Shown in pieces: positions 39,897 through 52,476 of a DNA stretch of 64,000 nucleotides (position 1 is its first letter; every line of letters begins with the position of its first letter). The stretch spans positions 731,694 to 795,693 of the forward strand of contig CAUJDF010000044.1 in the NCBI GenBank assembly GCA_963169045.1, read 5' to 3'. A program made the translations under genes and the position numbers. The notes under the pieces are model-generated. The model was not told the origin of the DNA. It worked only from the letters and a program-made list of their open reading frames with translations, and ran no database searches. Origin of the DNA: Myxococcota bacterium. Lineage in GTDB: Bacteria > Myxococcota_A > Bradymonadia > UBA7976 > UBA1532.

Positions 39897-42290
39897 TCAG
39901 GGATTCCCCGAATCCACCGATGGGACGGTCGGCCCCAGCCGAACGGCCCGGGTGAAGGCGGACGGCGCGATGCCGTCGTCCCCCTCGGCGCCGTCGACGC
40001 GTACGAGCAGCCATCGCGCCGACCCGCCGGGCACGATCAGCCGGTGCTCGGCGTCCAGCGGGCCCTCGCCCGCCGGCAGCGGGACCCGGCGCCACGGCTC
40101 GCCGTCGACGACCACCTCCAGGAACGACGGTCGCCGCCAGCTCGAGGCGCGCACGCGAACGCGCACGTCGTGGGCGTCCCGCGGGGGCGCCCGGCCGCCC
40201 GGCCCCACGCCGTCCACGCGCAGCTCGATGAGCGGCCCGTGGCTCACGACCACCTCGCCGTCGCGCAGGGCCGACGGGCCGGCTCCGGGCGCGGCCCGGA
40301 CCAGCGTCCGGGCGAGGCCGCACGGCGGATCGGCCAGCGCGTCGGCGCCCGTCGCCCCGAACGGGACGACGTCGCGGCCGGCGTCGAGCAGGGCGACGTA
40401 GTCGGCGAACGCGCGCTCGGCCTCGGCGCGCGCCCAAGGCACCGCCACCTGCAGGAGGTCGACGTCGAGCGAGAAGCCGCCGCGCGGGAGCGCCGGCGCC
40501 CGAGCATCGAACGCGTAGGCCGCGAAGTAGCCCGTCGCCTCGGCCCGTGGCCGGAGGACCGCGATCGTCGGGCGGCCCGGCAGCGTCCGCAGCGCCGCCA
40601 GGACCGCGTCCGGGCGCGGATCGGCGGGCAGCTCGACCGGCGCGTCCACGGGGAACACCGCGAACCGGCCGCCCCCGGCCGCCTCCACGGCGACGCCCGG
40701 CCACACCTGCACGGCGCTCCCGGCGGTCGGCGCGGGGTCGATGGCGCCGTCGTCCGCCACCACGATCGCGTCGAGGTCCTCGGTCGCGCAGGCAGTGAGG
40801 CGCGCCGCGAGCGTGGTCGCCGACGTGCCGCTGAGACGGGTGCGGACGTGGGGATCGACGGCGAGCCAGCCCGTCCGGTCCACCTCGCGGGCCAGCGTTG
40901 CGGTGAAGGTGGCCTCGCCGCCGTCCGGCACCCGGACGATCCCGCGGGCGCGGCCGCGGTCGGGACCGGCGGTCGCGCGCACGCTCCACCGGCCCGGCGC
41001 GAGCGGCCAGCGGCCCGACCCTGCGGGCGCCAGCAGCGTCCGGGCCTCGCCGCCCCCGGCCGGCTGGACGGTGAGACGCGCGGCCACCGGACGCCCCTTC
41101 TCGTCGCGCAGCGCGGCCACCAGCGCCGACGCCCGGCCGACCCCGAGCACCTGTGCGCGGTCGTCGTCGGCGCCGACCCGCACCGGCGCGGCGGGCGACG
41201 GCGCCCGTCCCGGCGCCTCGGCCACGGCACGGTAGTTCCCGGCCGGCAGGCGGGCGGCGAAACGACCCTCCGCGTCGGTGCGCGCGCGCTGGGCCGGCGC
41301 GCCCGCCGCGTCCAGCCACGTGACCCGACCGTCGGACACCGGCGCGCCCGCCGGATCGACGACGCGCCCTTCGACCCGGCCCACGACCGTGCCGCGCGCC
41401 TCGTGCAGCGCGCCCGCCGCCGCCGCCACGCCGCCGCCGCCGTCGACGAAGAGCTGCGCCTCGCGGGTGACGCGGCTGCCGGGCCGCACGCCCTCGCGCC
41501 GCTCGACCACGAGCGACCAGGAGCGGGCATGGATCGACTCGACCCGCCCGCCCACGGGCGCGAACGCGAGGCTGGCGCCCTCGGCGTCCGCGCCGACCCA
41601 GTCACTGCGCAGGCGTCGTCCGGGCAGCGGACGCGAGGCCGCCGTCTCCGCGGCGCCGGGCGCCCCCGACGGACCCGCGCCCGGCACGAACGGCTCGAGG
41701 CCGCCCCAGACGAAGAGGCGGCCGAGCACGAGGTCGGGGTGATGGCTCCGGCCGCGCTGGTGCAGCGTCGTGCGCAGGCGCACGTGGCGCGCCTCCGAGT
41801 CGAGCACGTACTCGACCTCGACGCCGAGCTGGTCGTCGAGGCGGTCGACGCCGACGGCGCGGACCACGGCCGGCCCGCCGGCGACGCCGTCGCGCTCGAC
41901 GAACACCTTGTCGAAGCGCACGGTCCGGCGGCCCGCGTCGTCGAGGACCGTCAGCATCTCGCCGAGGGCGTCGGCCCCGCCGCGCGGCGCGATGTCGAGC
42001 AGCGCGCCGGCGCGACCGGGCGTGAGGCCGGGCCGCGGCGCCCCGATGACGGCCACGAGGTGCTCGTTGGCGAGGACGATGTCGCCGGGGCGGCCCGTCG
42101 CCGCGGGCCCGCCGGGCAGGTCGTCGTCACCGGCGGCGAGGTGCGCGCGCGCGCCGCCGGCGCTCGGCGGCGGGGGGAGGGCGGCGTCCGGCGCCGGCTC
42201 GACGACGACGGGCGGCGGCGGAGGCACCTCGGCGGCGCCGCCACAACCGAGCACACACAGCACCGCAAGCGCCGCCGCCTTCGCGTTCAT
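39897..42290 (-). CDS. Lipoprotein with carboxypeptidase-like repeats and a degenerate CehA/PHP domain
   Basis: 797 residues. A lipobox (LAVLCVLGC) is followed by a Pro/Ala linker. Residues about 60-320 form a large beta domain. Residues about 320-460 hold two carboxypeptidase-regulatory-like sandwiches (GRVEGRVVDPAGAPVSDGRVTW, LDAAGAPAQRARTDAEGRF). Residues about 470-660 follow the CehA/McbA metallohydrolase layout, but where that family has a GDLHxHT metal motif this one reads AVDPHVRTRLSG, and the following TTLAARLTACATEDLDAIVVADDG lacks the usual His ligands. Enzymatic activity is therefore doubtful. It lies 69 bp downstream of, and divergent from, exbB's promoter region on the same strand. 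Confidence 0.72.
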   Translation of the reverse strand: MNAKAAALAVLCVLGCGGAAEVPPPPPVVVEPAPDAALPPPPSAGGARAHLAAGDDDLPGGPAATGRPGDIVLANEHLVAVIGAPRPGLTPGRAGALLDIAPRGGADALGEMLTVLDDAGRRTVRFDKVFVERDGVAGGPAVVRAVGVDRLDDQLGVEVEYVLDSEARHVRLRTTLHQRGRSHHPDLVLGRLFVWGGLEPFVPGAGPSGAPGAAETAASRPLPGRRLRSDWVGADAEGASLAFAPVGGRVESIHARSWSLVVERREGVRPGSRVTREAQLFVDGGGGVAAAAGALHEARGTVVGRVEGRVVDPAGAPVSDGRVTWLDAAGAPAQRARTDAEGRFAARLPAGNYRAVAEAPGRAPSPAAPVRVGADDDRAQVLGVGRASALVAALRDEKGRPVAARLTVQPAGGGEARTLLAPAGSGRWPLAPGRWSVRATAGPDRGRARGIVRVPDGGEATFTATLAREVDRTGWLAVDPHVRTRLSGTSATTLAARLTACATEDLDAIVVADDGAIDPAPTAGSAVQVWPGVAVEAAGGGRFAVFPVDAPVELPADPRPDAVLAALRTLPGRPTIAVLRPRAEATGYFAAYAFDARAPALPRGGFSLDVDLLQVAVPWARAEAERAFADYVALLDAGRDVVPFGATGADALADPPCGLARTLVRAAPGAGPSALRDGEVVVSHGPLIELRVDGVGPGGRAPPRDAHDVRVRVRASSWRRPSFLEVVVDGEPWRRVPLPAGEGPLDAEHRLIVPGGSARWLLVRVDGAEGDDGIAPSAFTRAVRLGPTVPSVDSGNP

Positions 42291-42328
42291 CCTCACTCGC
42301 CCGCCCCGTCCCGGCGGGGAGCGGAGCC

Positions 42329-42358
42329 TTGTCAGCACGGATCCCCCTGTGCTACCCC
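42329..42358 (+). promoter_or_regulatory. Candidate promoter of the ruv operon, leaderless type
   Basis: TTGTCA (42329-42334), 18-nt spacer ending in TGTGC, then TACCCC (42353-42358). Eight bases separate it from an ATG at 42367 that opens a 19-codon ORF ending on the ruvC start. Confidence 0.45.
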
Positions 42359-42366
42359 GGACGCCC

Positions 42367-42426
42367 ATGTCCGGCCAGAACAAACGGTCGACCCGTCGCG
42401 GCGGGCGCCCCGCCGAGCGCCCGTGA
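42367..42426 (+). CDS. Putative 19-residue leader peptide coupled to ruvC
   Basis: The frame from ATG 42367 reads MSGQNKRSTRRGGRPAERP and stops with a TGA (42424-42426) that overlaps the ruvC GTG by 4 nt. The peptide is strongly basic (six Arg and one Lys in 19). ruvC itself lacks an evident Shine-Dalgarno sequence, so translation may re-initiate from this ORF. A candidate -10 box lies 8 nt upstream. It may be a regulatory ORF or chance. Confidence 0.35.
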   Translation: MSGQNKRSTRRGGRPAERP

Positions 42427-42983
42427 CGCGCGTCCTGGGCGTGGATCCCGGCACGCGGCACTGCGGCTGGGGCGTCGTCGAACGCGACGGCTCGCGGCTC
42501 GTCCACGTCGACAACGGCGTGCTGGTGCTGCCCGAGACGCTGCGCCTCGAGCAGCGCCTCGCGGCCCTGCTCGAGAGGCTCGACGCGGTCATCGGCCAGT
42601 ACCGGCCCGAGACGGCGGCGGTCGAAGGCGTCTTCCAGCACCGCAACGCCCGCAGCGCCCTCGTCCTGGGGCACGCGCGCGGCGTGGCGCTGGCGGCGCT
42701 GGCGCGGCGCGGCGTCGCGATCGCCGAGTACACCCCCCAGCAGGTCAAGAAGGCGGTGTGCGGCAGCGGCCGCGCCGCCAAGGAGCAGATCCAGCTCATG
42801 GTGGCCCTGCGCCTCGGGCTCCCCGAGGTGGCGCAGGTCGACGCGTCCGACGCCGTCGCCGTCGCCCTCTGCCACGCCCAGCACCTCGCGCTCGGCGCCT
42901 CGCCGCTCCCGCGCCCGAAGCGTGGCGGCGGCGGCGACAAGGCGCTGCTCGCCCTCGTCCGCCGCCAGGGGTTCGAGCCGTGA
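42423..42983 (+). CDS. ruvC: Holliday junction resolvase RuvC
   Basis: Endonuclease that cuts Holliday junctions during recombination. 186 residues with the catalytic acidic residues in place: Asp in VLGVDPGTRHCGWG, Glu in AAVEGVFQHRNARSAL, and two Asp in VDASDAVAVALCHAQH. Also seen: EYTPQQVKKAVCGSGRAAKEQIQ. GTG start at 42423. It overlaps ruvA by GTGA at the 3' end, giving a compact ruvC-ruvA-ruvB operon. Confidence 0.94.
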   Translation: MTRVLGVDPGTRHCGWGVVERDGSRLVHVDNGVLVLPETLRLEQRLAALLERLDAVIGQYRPETAAVEGVFQHRNARSALVLGHARGVALAALARRGVAIAEYTPQQVKKAVCGSGRAAKEQIQLMVALRLGLPEVAQVDASDAVAVALCHAQHLALGASPLPRPKRGGGGDKALLALVRRQGFEP

Positions 42984-43570
42984 TCGGCCGGCTCCGCGGC
43001 ACGCTCGCGTCGAAATCGGTGGACGGCGTGGTCATCGACGTCGGCGGCGTGGGCTACGACGTGCTCGTCCCGCTCACGGTGCTCGACCGGCTGCCGCCCG
43101 AAGGCGGCGACTGCGCGCTGATGATCCACACCCACGTGCGCGAGGACCAGATCACCCTCTTCGGCTTCCAGGAGGCCGGGGAGCGCGCCATCTTCCGACA
43201 ATTGCTGGGGATTTCGGGCATCGGCCCCCGGCTCGCCCTCGCCTGCCTGTCGCTACCGGGCGAGGAGCTCGTGCGCGCCATCCGCGACGAGGACACCAAG
43301 CGGCTCGCCACGCTGCCCGGCATCGGCAAGCGGATGGCGCAGCGCATCGTCCTCGAGCTCAAGGACAAGCTGCCGGCGCTGGTCGGCGCCATCGGCGCGC
43401 CACCCGCGGCCCCGAAGGCGCGCCCGCTCGAGGACCTCGACAGCGCGCTGCGCAACCTCGGCTACCGGCCGAAGGACGTCGAGACGCTCGTGGCGCAGCT
43501 CGCCGACGACGCGGAGACGCTCGGCTTCGAGGACCTGCTGCGCAAGGCGCTCCAGAAGCTGAACGGCTGA
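42980..43570 (+). CDS. ruvA: Holliday junction branch-migration protein RuvA
   Basis: Tetrameric junction-binding subunit of the RuvAB motor. 196 residues: OB-fold N-terminus (MIGRLRGTLASKSVDGVVIDVGGVGYDV), two helix-hairpin-helix motifs (LLGISGIGPRLALACLS and LATLPGIGKRMAQRIVLELK), and the C-terminal RuvB-contact domain (DLDSALRNLGYRPKDVETL). GTG start at 42980 overlapping the ruvC TGA. Confidence 0.95.
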   Translation: MIGRLRGTLASKSVDGVVIDVGGVGYDVLVPLTVLDRLPPEGGDCALMIHTHVREDQITLFGFQEAGERAIFRQLLGISGIGPRLALACLSLPGEELVRAIRDEDTKRLATLPGIGKRMAQRIVLELKDKLPALVGAIGAPPAAPKARPLEDLDSALRNLGYRPKDVETLVAQLADDAETLGFEDLLRKALQKLNG

Positions 43571-43574
43571 GACA

Positions 43575-43590
43575 CTGGACATGCGTCCAG
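43575..43590. repeat. Small inverted repeat between ruvA and ruvB
   Basis: CTGGAC (43575-43580) and GTCCAG (43585-43590) around ATGC, in the 42-bp gap between the ruvA stop and ruvB start. No T-tract; it could modulate read-through or ruvB translation. Confidence 0.35.
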
Positions 43591-43612
43591 ATTCCGGGGT
43601 ACCAGAGGGCCG

Positions 43613-44617
43613 ATGTCCGAGAGCCGCATCGTCGACGCCGCCGCGGAGACCGGCGAAGAGACGGAGGAAAACGGCCTCCGCCCGTCCACGTTCGCCGATT
43701 ACATCGGTCAGTCCCGCGTCAAGGAGAACCTGCGCATCTTCGTCGAGGCGGCGCGCGGGCGCGGCGAAGCGCTCGACCACGTGCTCCTCAGCGGACCGCC
43801 CGGCCTCGGCAAGACGACGCTGGCGCACATCGTCGCGAAGACGCTCGGCTCGCGGCTCCACGTGACGAGCGGGCCGGCGCTCGAGAAGAAGGGCGACCTG
43901 GCCGGCATCCTCACGAACCTCGACACCAACGACGTCCTGTTCATCGACGAGATCCACCGGCTCAACGCGGCGGTCGAAGAGAACCTCTACCCCGCCATGG
44001 AAGACCGCCGCTTCGACGTCGTCATCGGCGAGGGCGTGTACGCGCGCAGCTATCCGATCAAGCTGAAGGCGTTCACGCTGGTGGGGGCGACGACACGCGC
44101 CGGTCTGCTCACCTCGCCGATGCGCGACCGGTTCGGCATCGTCGAGCACCTCGAGTTCTACACGCCCGCCGAGCTGAAGGTGATCCTGCTGCGCTCGGCG
44201 AAGGTGCTCGGCGTCGAGCTCTCCGACGACGGCGCCGACGAGCTGGCGCGGCGGTCCCGCGGCACGCCGCGCATCGCGAACCGGCTGCTGCGGCGCGTCC
44301 GCGACATCGCCCAGGTCCGCAACCAGGGCGCGGTGACGCAGGCGGTCGCGCGCGGCGCGCTCGAGCAGCTCGACGTCGACGGCGCCGGCTTCGATCGCAT
44401 GGATCGCCGCCTGCTGCTCACGCTGATCGACAAGTTCTCGGGCGGCCCCGTCGGCCTCGACACGCTCGCCGCCGCCATCGGCGAGGAGAAGGGCACCGTC
44501 GAGGACGTCTACGAGCCCTACCTGCTCAAGGAGGGCTTCCTGAAGCGTACGCACCGCGGCCGCGTGGCCACGAAACGCGCCTACGTGCACTTCGGGCGCG
44601 CCTACGGGGGCGAATAG
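43613..44617 (+). CDS. ruvB: Holliday junction DNA helicase RuvB
   Basis: AAA+ motor that drives branch migration with RuvA. 334 residues: [21 protein letters not shown], Walker [39 protein letters not shown], sensor 1 [20 protein letters not shown], arginine-finger region [15 protein letters not shown], and the C-terminal winged helix [24 protein letters not shown]. Its stop lies 3 bp from the stop of the convergent kinase gene, so there is no room for a terminator between them. Confidence 0.96.
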   Translation: MSESRIVDAAAETGEETEENGLRPSTFADYIGQSRVKENLRIFVEAARGRGEALDHVLLSGPPGLGKTTLAHIVAKTLGSRLHVTSGPALEKKGDLAGILTNLDTNDVLFIDEIHRLNAAVEENLYPAMEDRRFDVVIGEGVYARSYPIKLKAFTLVGATTRAGLLTSPMRDRFGIVEHLEFYTPAELKVILLRSAKVLGVELSDDGADELARRSRGTPRIANRLLRRVRDIAQVRNQGAVTQAVARGALEQLDVDGAGFDRMDRRLLLTLIDKFSGGPVGLDTLAAAIGEEKGTVEDVYEPYLLKEGFLKRTHRGRVATKRAYVHFGRAYGGE

Positions 44618-44620
44618 GGC

Positions 44621-45781
44621 TCAGCTCGAGAGCAGCCAGGCCACGAGCGACATCACCCCGAGGAAGCCGACGGCAAGCAGCCCCAGCCGCCAGGCCCGCG
44701 TCGGTCTCGCCGTCGTCGCGGGCACGTACGGCGGTGGCTCCGCCGGCAGCGTCGGCGCCACCGGGCTCACCACCACCGGAGGCGGGACGACGCTGCCGAC
44801 CGGCGCGGTGTCCGGCGCGTCGCCGGGGGCCGGGGGCACGATCGCCTCGAGATCCCGCCGCGCCTCGCCCATCGTCGCATAGCGATCGTCGGGGTTGCGC
44901 GCCAGCAGCCGCTCCATCACCGCCTCGAGGCCCATCGGGAACACGAGGTCGGGGCGCACGTCCACGAGCCGAGGCGGATCGGCGATGAGGCGCCGCAGCA
45001 TGACCTCCTGCGGCGACGTCCCGAAGAAGGCCATGCGCCCGGTCAGCATGAGGAAGAGGCAGAGCCCGGCGCTGTACACGTCGGACCGCCCGTCGACGTC
45101 GGCGGCGCCCCGCGCCTGCTCCGGCGACATGAACTCCGGCGTGCCGAAGACGGCGCCGTCGGCGGTGTGGCCCACGGTGCCGATCCGCGCGTCGAGGACC
45201 TTGACGATGCCGAAGTCCAGCACTTTCAGCGTCTCGACGCCCCCGTCGTTCACGATCAGCAGGTTCTCGGGCTTGAGGTCGCGGTGGACGAGGCCGAGCG
45301 CGTGCGCCTCGTCGAGCGCGCCCGCCAGCTGACCGAAGAGCGCCACCGCCTCGCCCGCGGGCAACGCGCCCCGGCGCGCGAGCCGCTGCGACAGCGACTC
45401 GCCGGAGACGAGCTCCATCACGAAGAACAGCGTGCCGTCCAGAAGCTCGCCCGAGTCGTAGACCCCCACCGCGTGCGGGCCGCGCAGGTGGCCCGCCACG
45501 CGCGCCTCGCGGCGGAACCGCCGCGCCATCTCCGGCGAGTCGGAGAGGTGCGCGTGCAACGTCTTCACCGCCACCGGGAAGCCGTCCGGATCGGTCGCGC
45601 GATAGACGGCGCCCATGCCGCCGGCGCCGATGCGGCGGGCGACGAGGTAGCGGCCGCCGAGCGTGCGCCCGATCAGCGGGTCGTCGGGCCAGCCGCGCGT
45701 CGGCTCCTCGGCGCCGCACTGGTCGCACCACGGCCCGGGGTCCGGCAGCAGGTTCGCGTGGCACCGGGGACAGACGAGCAT
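44621..45781 (-). CDS. PknB-type Ser/Thr protein kinase with zinc ribbon and membrane anchor
   Basis: 386 residues. An N-terminal zinc ribbon (CPRCHANLLPDPGPWCDQCG) precedes a Hanks-type kinase with the glycine loop RRIGAGGMGAVYRA, the Lys in VAVKTLHAHL, HRDLKPENLL, DFGIVKVL and GTPEFMSPEQARG. A Pro/Val-rich linker and a C-terminal transmembrane helix (LGLLAVGFLGVMSLVAWLLS) follow. Typical of myxobacterial one-component kinases. Possible FHA-domain targets are encoded elsewhere in the window. ATG 45781 is used since it opens the zinc ribbon. Confidence 0.9.
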   Translation of the reverse strand: MLVCPRCHANLLPDPGPWCDQCGAEEPTRGWPDDPLIGRTLGGRYLVARRIGAGGMGAVYRATDPDGFPVAVKTLHAHLSDSPEMARRFRREARVAGHLRGPHAVGVYDSGELLDGTLFFVMELVSGESLSQRLARRGALPAGEAVALFGQLAGALDEAHALGLVHRDLKPENLLIVNDGGVETLKVLDFGIVKVLDARIGTVGHTADGAVFGTPEFMSPEQARGAADVDGRSDVYSAGLCLFLMLTGRMAFFGTSPQEVMLRRLIADPPRLVDVRPDLVFPMGLEAVMERLLARNPDDRYATMGEARRDLEAIVPPAPGDAPDTAPVGSVVPPPVVVSPVAPTLPAEPPPYVPATTARPTRAWRLGLLAVGFLGVMSLVAWLLSS

Positions 45782-45788
45782 CCGGGGG

Positions 45789-45817
45789 ATCCTGCGGCGC
45801 CGGACGCCCGTTGGCAA
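45789..45817 (-). promoter_or_regulatory. Weak candidate promoter of the kinase gene
   Basis: TTGCCA (45817-45812), 17-nt spacer, CAGGAT (45794-45789), then 7 nt to the ATG at 45781. The -35 is good, the -10 is poor (3 of 6). Confidence 0.3.
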
Positions 45818-45864
45818 CGTCGGTGCCCTGTGTCACTCTCCGCGCGCTTTCGGATGGAGGGGCC

Positions 45865-47217
45865 ATGTTCGAGAAGGTGCTCATCGCGAACCGCGGCGAG
45901 ATCGCATGCCGCATCGCCGCGGTCCTCCGCGGGCGCGGCATCGGCTCGGTCGCCGTGTATTCCGAGGCCGACGCCGCCGCGCCACATCGCCACGCCGCCG
46001 ACGAGGCGTTCCCGATCGGCCCGGCGCCCGTCGCCCAGAGCTACCTGAACCAGGACGCGATCCTCGACGCGGCGCTGCGCTCGGGCGCGCAGGCCATCCA
46101 CCCGGGATACGGCCTGCTGTCCGAGAACACGACGTTCGCGCGGCGCGTGGTCGAGGCGGGGCTCGTCTTCATCGGGCCGACCCCCGAGGCCATCGACGCC
46201 ATGGGCGACAAGGCGGCGGCGCGTCGCACGGCGAAGGCCGCGGGCGTGCCGGTCGTGCCCGGCTCCGACGGCCCCCTCGACGACGACGCCGAGGCGTCGC
46301 GCGTGGCGGAGGCGATCGGCTACCCGGTGCTCGTGAAGGCGGCGGGCGGCGGCGGCGGGATCGGCATGGCGCTCGTCCACAAGCCCGACCGGCTCGCCCG
46401 AGCGCTCGAGAGCTGCCGCGACCGCGGCCGCAGCAGCTTCGGCAACCCCGCGGTCTACCTCGAGAAGTACATCGAGCAGCCGCGGCACGTCGAGGTGCAG
46501 GTGCTCTTCGACCATCACGGCCACGGCATCCACCTGTTCGAGCGCGAGTGCACGTTGCAGCGGCGCCACCAGAAGGTCGTCGAGGAGGCCCCCTCGCCCT
46601 TCGTCGCGACGCGCCCCGACGTGCGCGCCGGCCTGACCGAGGCCGCGCTGCGGGCCGCTGGCGCCATCGGCTACCGCAACGCCGGCACCGTCGAGTTCGT
46701 CGTCGGCACCGACGGCGCGTTCTACTTCATCGAGATGAACACGCGCCTGCAGGTCGAGCACCCCGTGACCGAGGCGGTCACCGGCGTCGATCTCATCGGC
46801 TGGCAGCTCGACATCGCCGCGGGCCGGCCGCTGACGCTGCGGCAGGAGGACGTCCGCCTCTCCGGCGCCGCTGTCGAGTGCCGCGTGTACGCCGAGGACC
46901 CGGCGAAGAGCTTCCTGCCGCGCCCCGGGCACATCGGACGGTTCGTGCCGCCGAGCGGTCCGGGCATCCGCGTCGACACCGGCGTCGGCCCCGACCAGGA
47001 CGTCACGCCCTACTACGACCCGATGATCGCCAAGCTGCTCGCCCACGGCGCCGACCGCGCCGAGGCGCTCGAGCGTGCGCGCGCCGCGCTGCAGGGCTTC
47101 GTCGTCGAGGGCCTGACGACCAACCTGTCCTTCCTCGCCGAGATCCTGGGCCACCCGGACGTCCGGGCCGGCGCCTTCGACACCGGCTGGCTCGAACGCT
47201 TCGCCAAGGGACGCTGA
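45865..47217 (+). CDS. Biotin carboxylase
   Basis: ATP-grasp enzyme that carboxylates protein-bound biotin. 450 residues: FEKVLIANRGEIACRI, AIHPGYGLLSENTTFA, VLVKAAGGGGGIGM, KYIEQPRHVEVQVL, ECTLQRRHQKVVEEAPSP and FIEMNTRLQVEHPVTE are all intact. The ATG at 45865 has GGAGG upstream. It is followed two nt later by a free-standing biotinyl-domain gene. No carboxyltransferase is near, so whether it serves acetyl-, propionyl- or another acyl-CoA carboxylase cannot be decided (accC is possible). Confidence 0.93.
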   Translation: MFEKVLIANRGEIACRIAAVLRGRGIGSVAVYSEADAAAPHRHAADEAFPIGPAPVAQSYLNQDAILDAALRSGAQAIHPGYGLLSENTTFARRVVEAGLVFIGPTPEAIDAMGDKAAARRTAKAAGVPVVPGSDGPLDDDAEASRVAEAIGYPVLVKAAGGGGGIGMALVHKPDRLARALESCRDRGRSSFGNPAVYLEKYIEQPRHVEVQVLFDHHGHGIHLFERECTLQRRHQKVVEEAPSPFVATRPDVRAGLTEAALRAAGAIGYRNAGTVEFVVGTDGAFYFIEMNTRLQVEHPVTEAVTGVDLIGWQLDIAAGRPLTLRQEDVRLSGAAVECRVYAEDPAKSFLPRPGHIGRFVPPSGPGIRVDTGVGPDQDVTPYYDPMIAKLLAHGADRAEALERARAALQGFVVEGLTTNLSFLAEILGHPDVRAGAFDTGWLERFAKGR

Positions 47218-47218
47218 C

Positions 47219-47437
47219 ATGGAACGCATCATGGCCCACATCACGGGCACCGTCTGGAAGATCGAGGTCCGCGTCGACGACGAGGTGAGCGAGGACGACG
47301 TCCTCGTGATCCTCGAGTCGATGAAGATGGAGATGCCGATCGAGTCGCCGATCGACGGCACCGTGCGCGAGATCCACGTCAGCGAGGGCCAGCCGGTGAC
47401 CGAAGGCCAGCTCGTGCTGGTGATCGAGCCGGCCTGA
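47219..47437 (+). CDS. Biotin carboxyl carrier domain protein
   Basis: 72 residues, a single biotinyl/lipoyl domain with the biotin-accepting Lys in ESMKMEMPIESPIDG. It lacks the N-terminal region of AccB, as do the small BTB7-type carriers. It begins one base after the biotin carboxylase stop and is surely co-expressed with it, delivering carboxybiotin to a transferase encoded elsewhere. Confidence 0.92.
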   Translation: MERIMAHITGTVWKIEVRVDDEVSEDDVLVILESMKMEMPIESPIDGTVREIHVSEGQPVTEGQLVLVIEPA

Positions 47438-47440
47438 CGC

Positions 47441-47456
47441 TGGCAATCGTGTCGCC
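47441..47456 (+). promoter_or_regulatory. Weak sigma-54-like promoter upstream of the giant MopE protein
   Basis: TGGCAAT (47441-47447), CGTG, TCGCC (47452-47456) keeps the GG-N10-GC spacing, with 5 of 7 at -24 and 3 of 5 at -12. The start site would be near 47467, 32 nt before the ATG. TGGCAATCGTG recurs at 63608 before flagellin 2, where the -12 GC is lost. Confidence 0.25.
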
Positions 47457-47498
47457 CGACCCCGCATACTGAGCGTTCGAACCTGTGGGGGTTTGCGA

Positions 47499-52418
<4,920 letters not shown>

Positions 52419-52423
52419 GACCG

Positions 52424-52451
52424 GTCGGGGCGCCGACCGGGGCGCCCCGAC
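52424..52451. terminator. Hairpin between convergent surface-protein and murD genes
   Basis: GTCGGGGCGCC (52424-52434) and GGCGCCCCGAC (52441-52451) pair perfectly (11 bp) around GACCGG. There is no T-tract, but the position between two convergent stops suggests a bidirectional terminator. Confidence 0.55.
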
Positions 52452-52476
52452 GCCCTCGAAACTCCTCCGGAATCCG

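Noticed and set aside
40044..42420. Long plus-strand open frame upstream of ruvC continuing into it
   Set aside because: Arg/Ala-rich and homologous to nothing recognisable; it is antisense to the CehA-like lipoprotein. RuvC starts at the GTG 42423.
43462..44590. Minus-strand frames opposite ruvB
   Set aside because: Antisense shadows of an intact ruvB with all AAA+ motifs.
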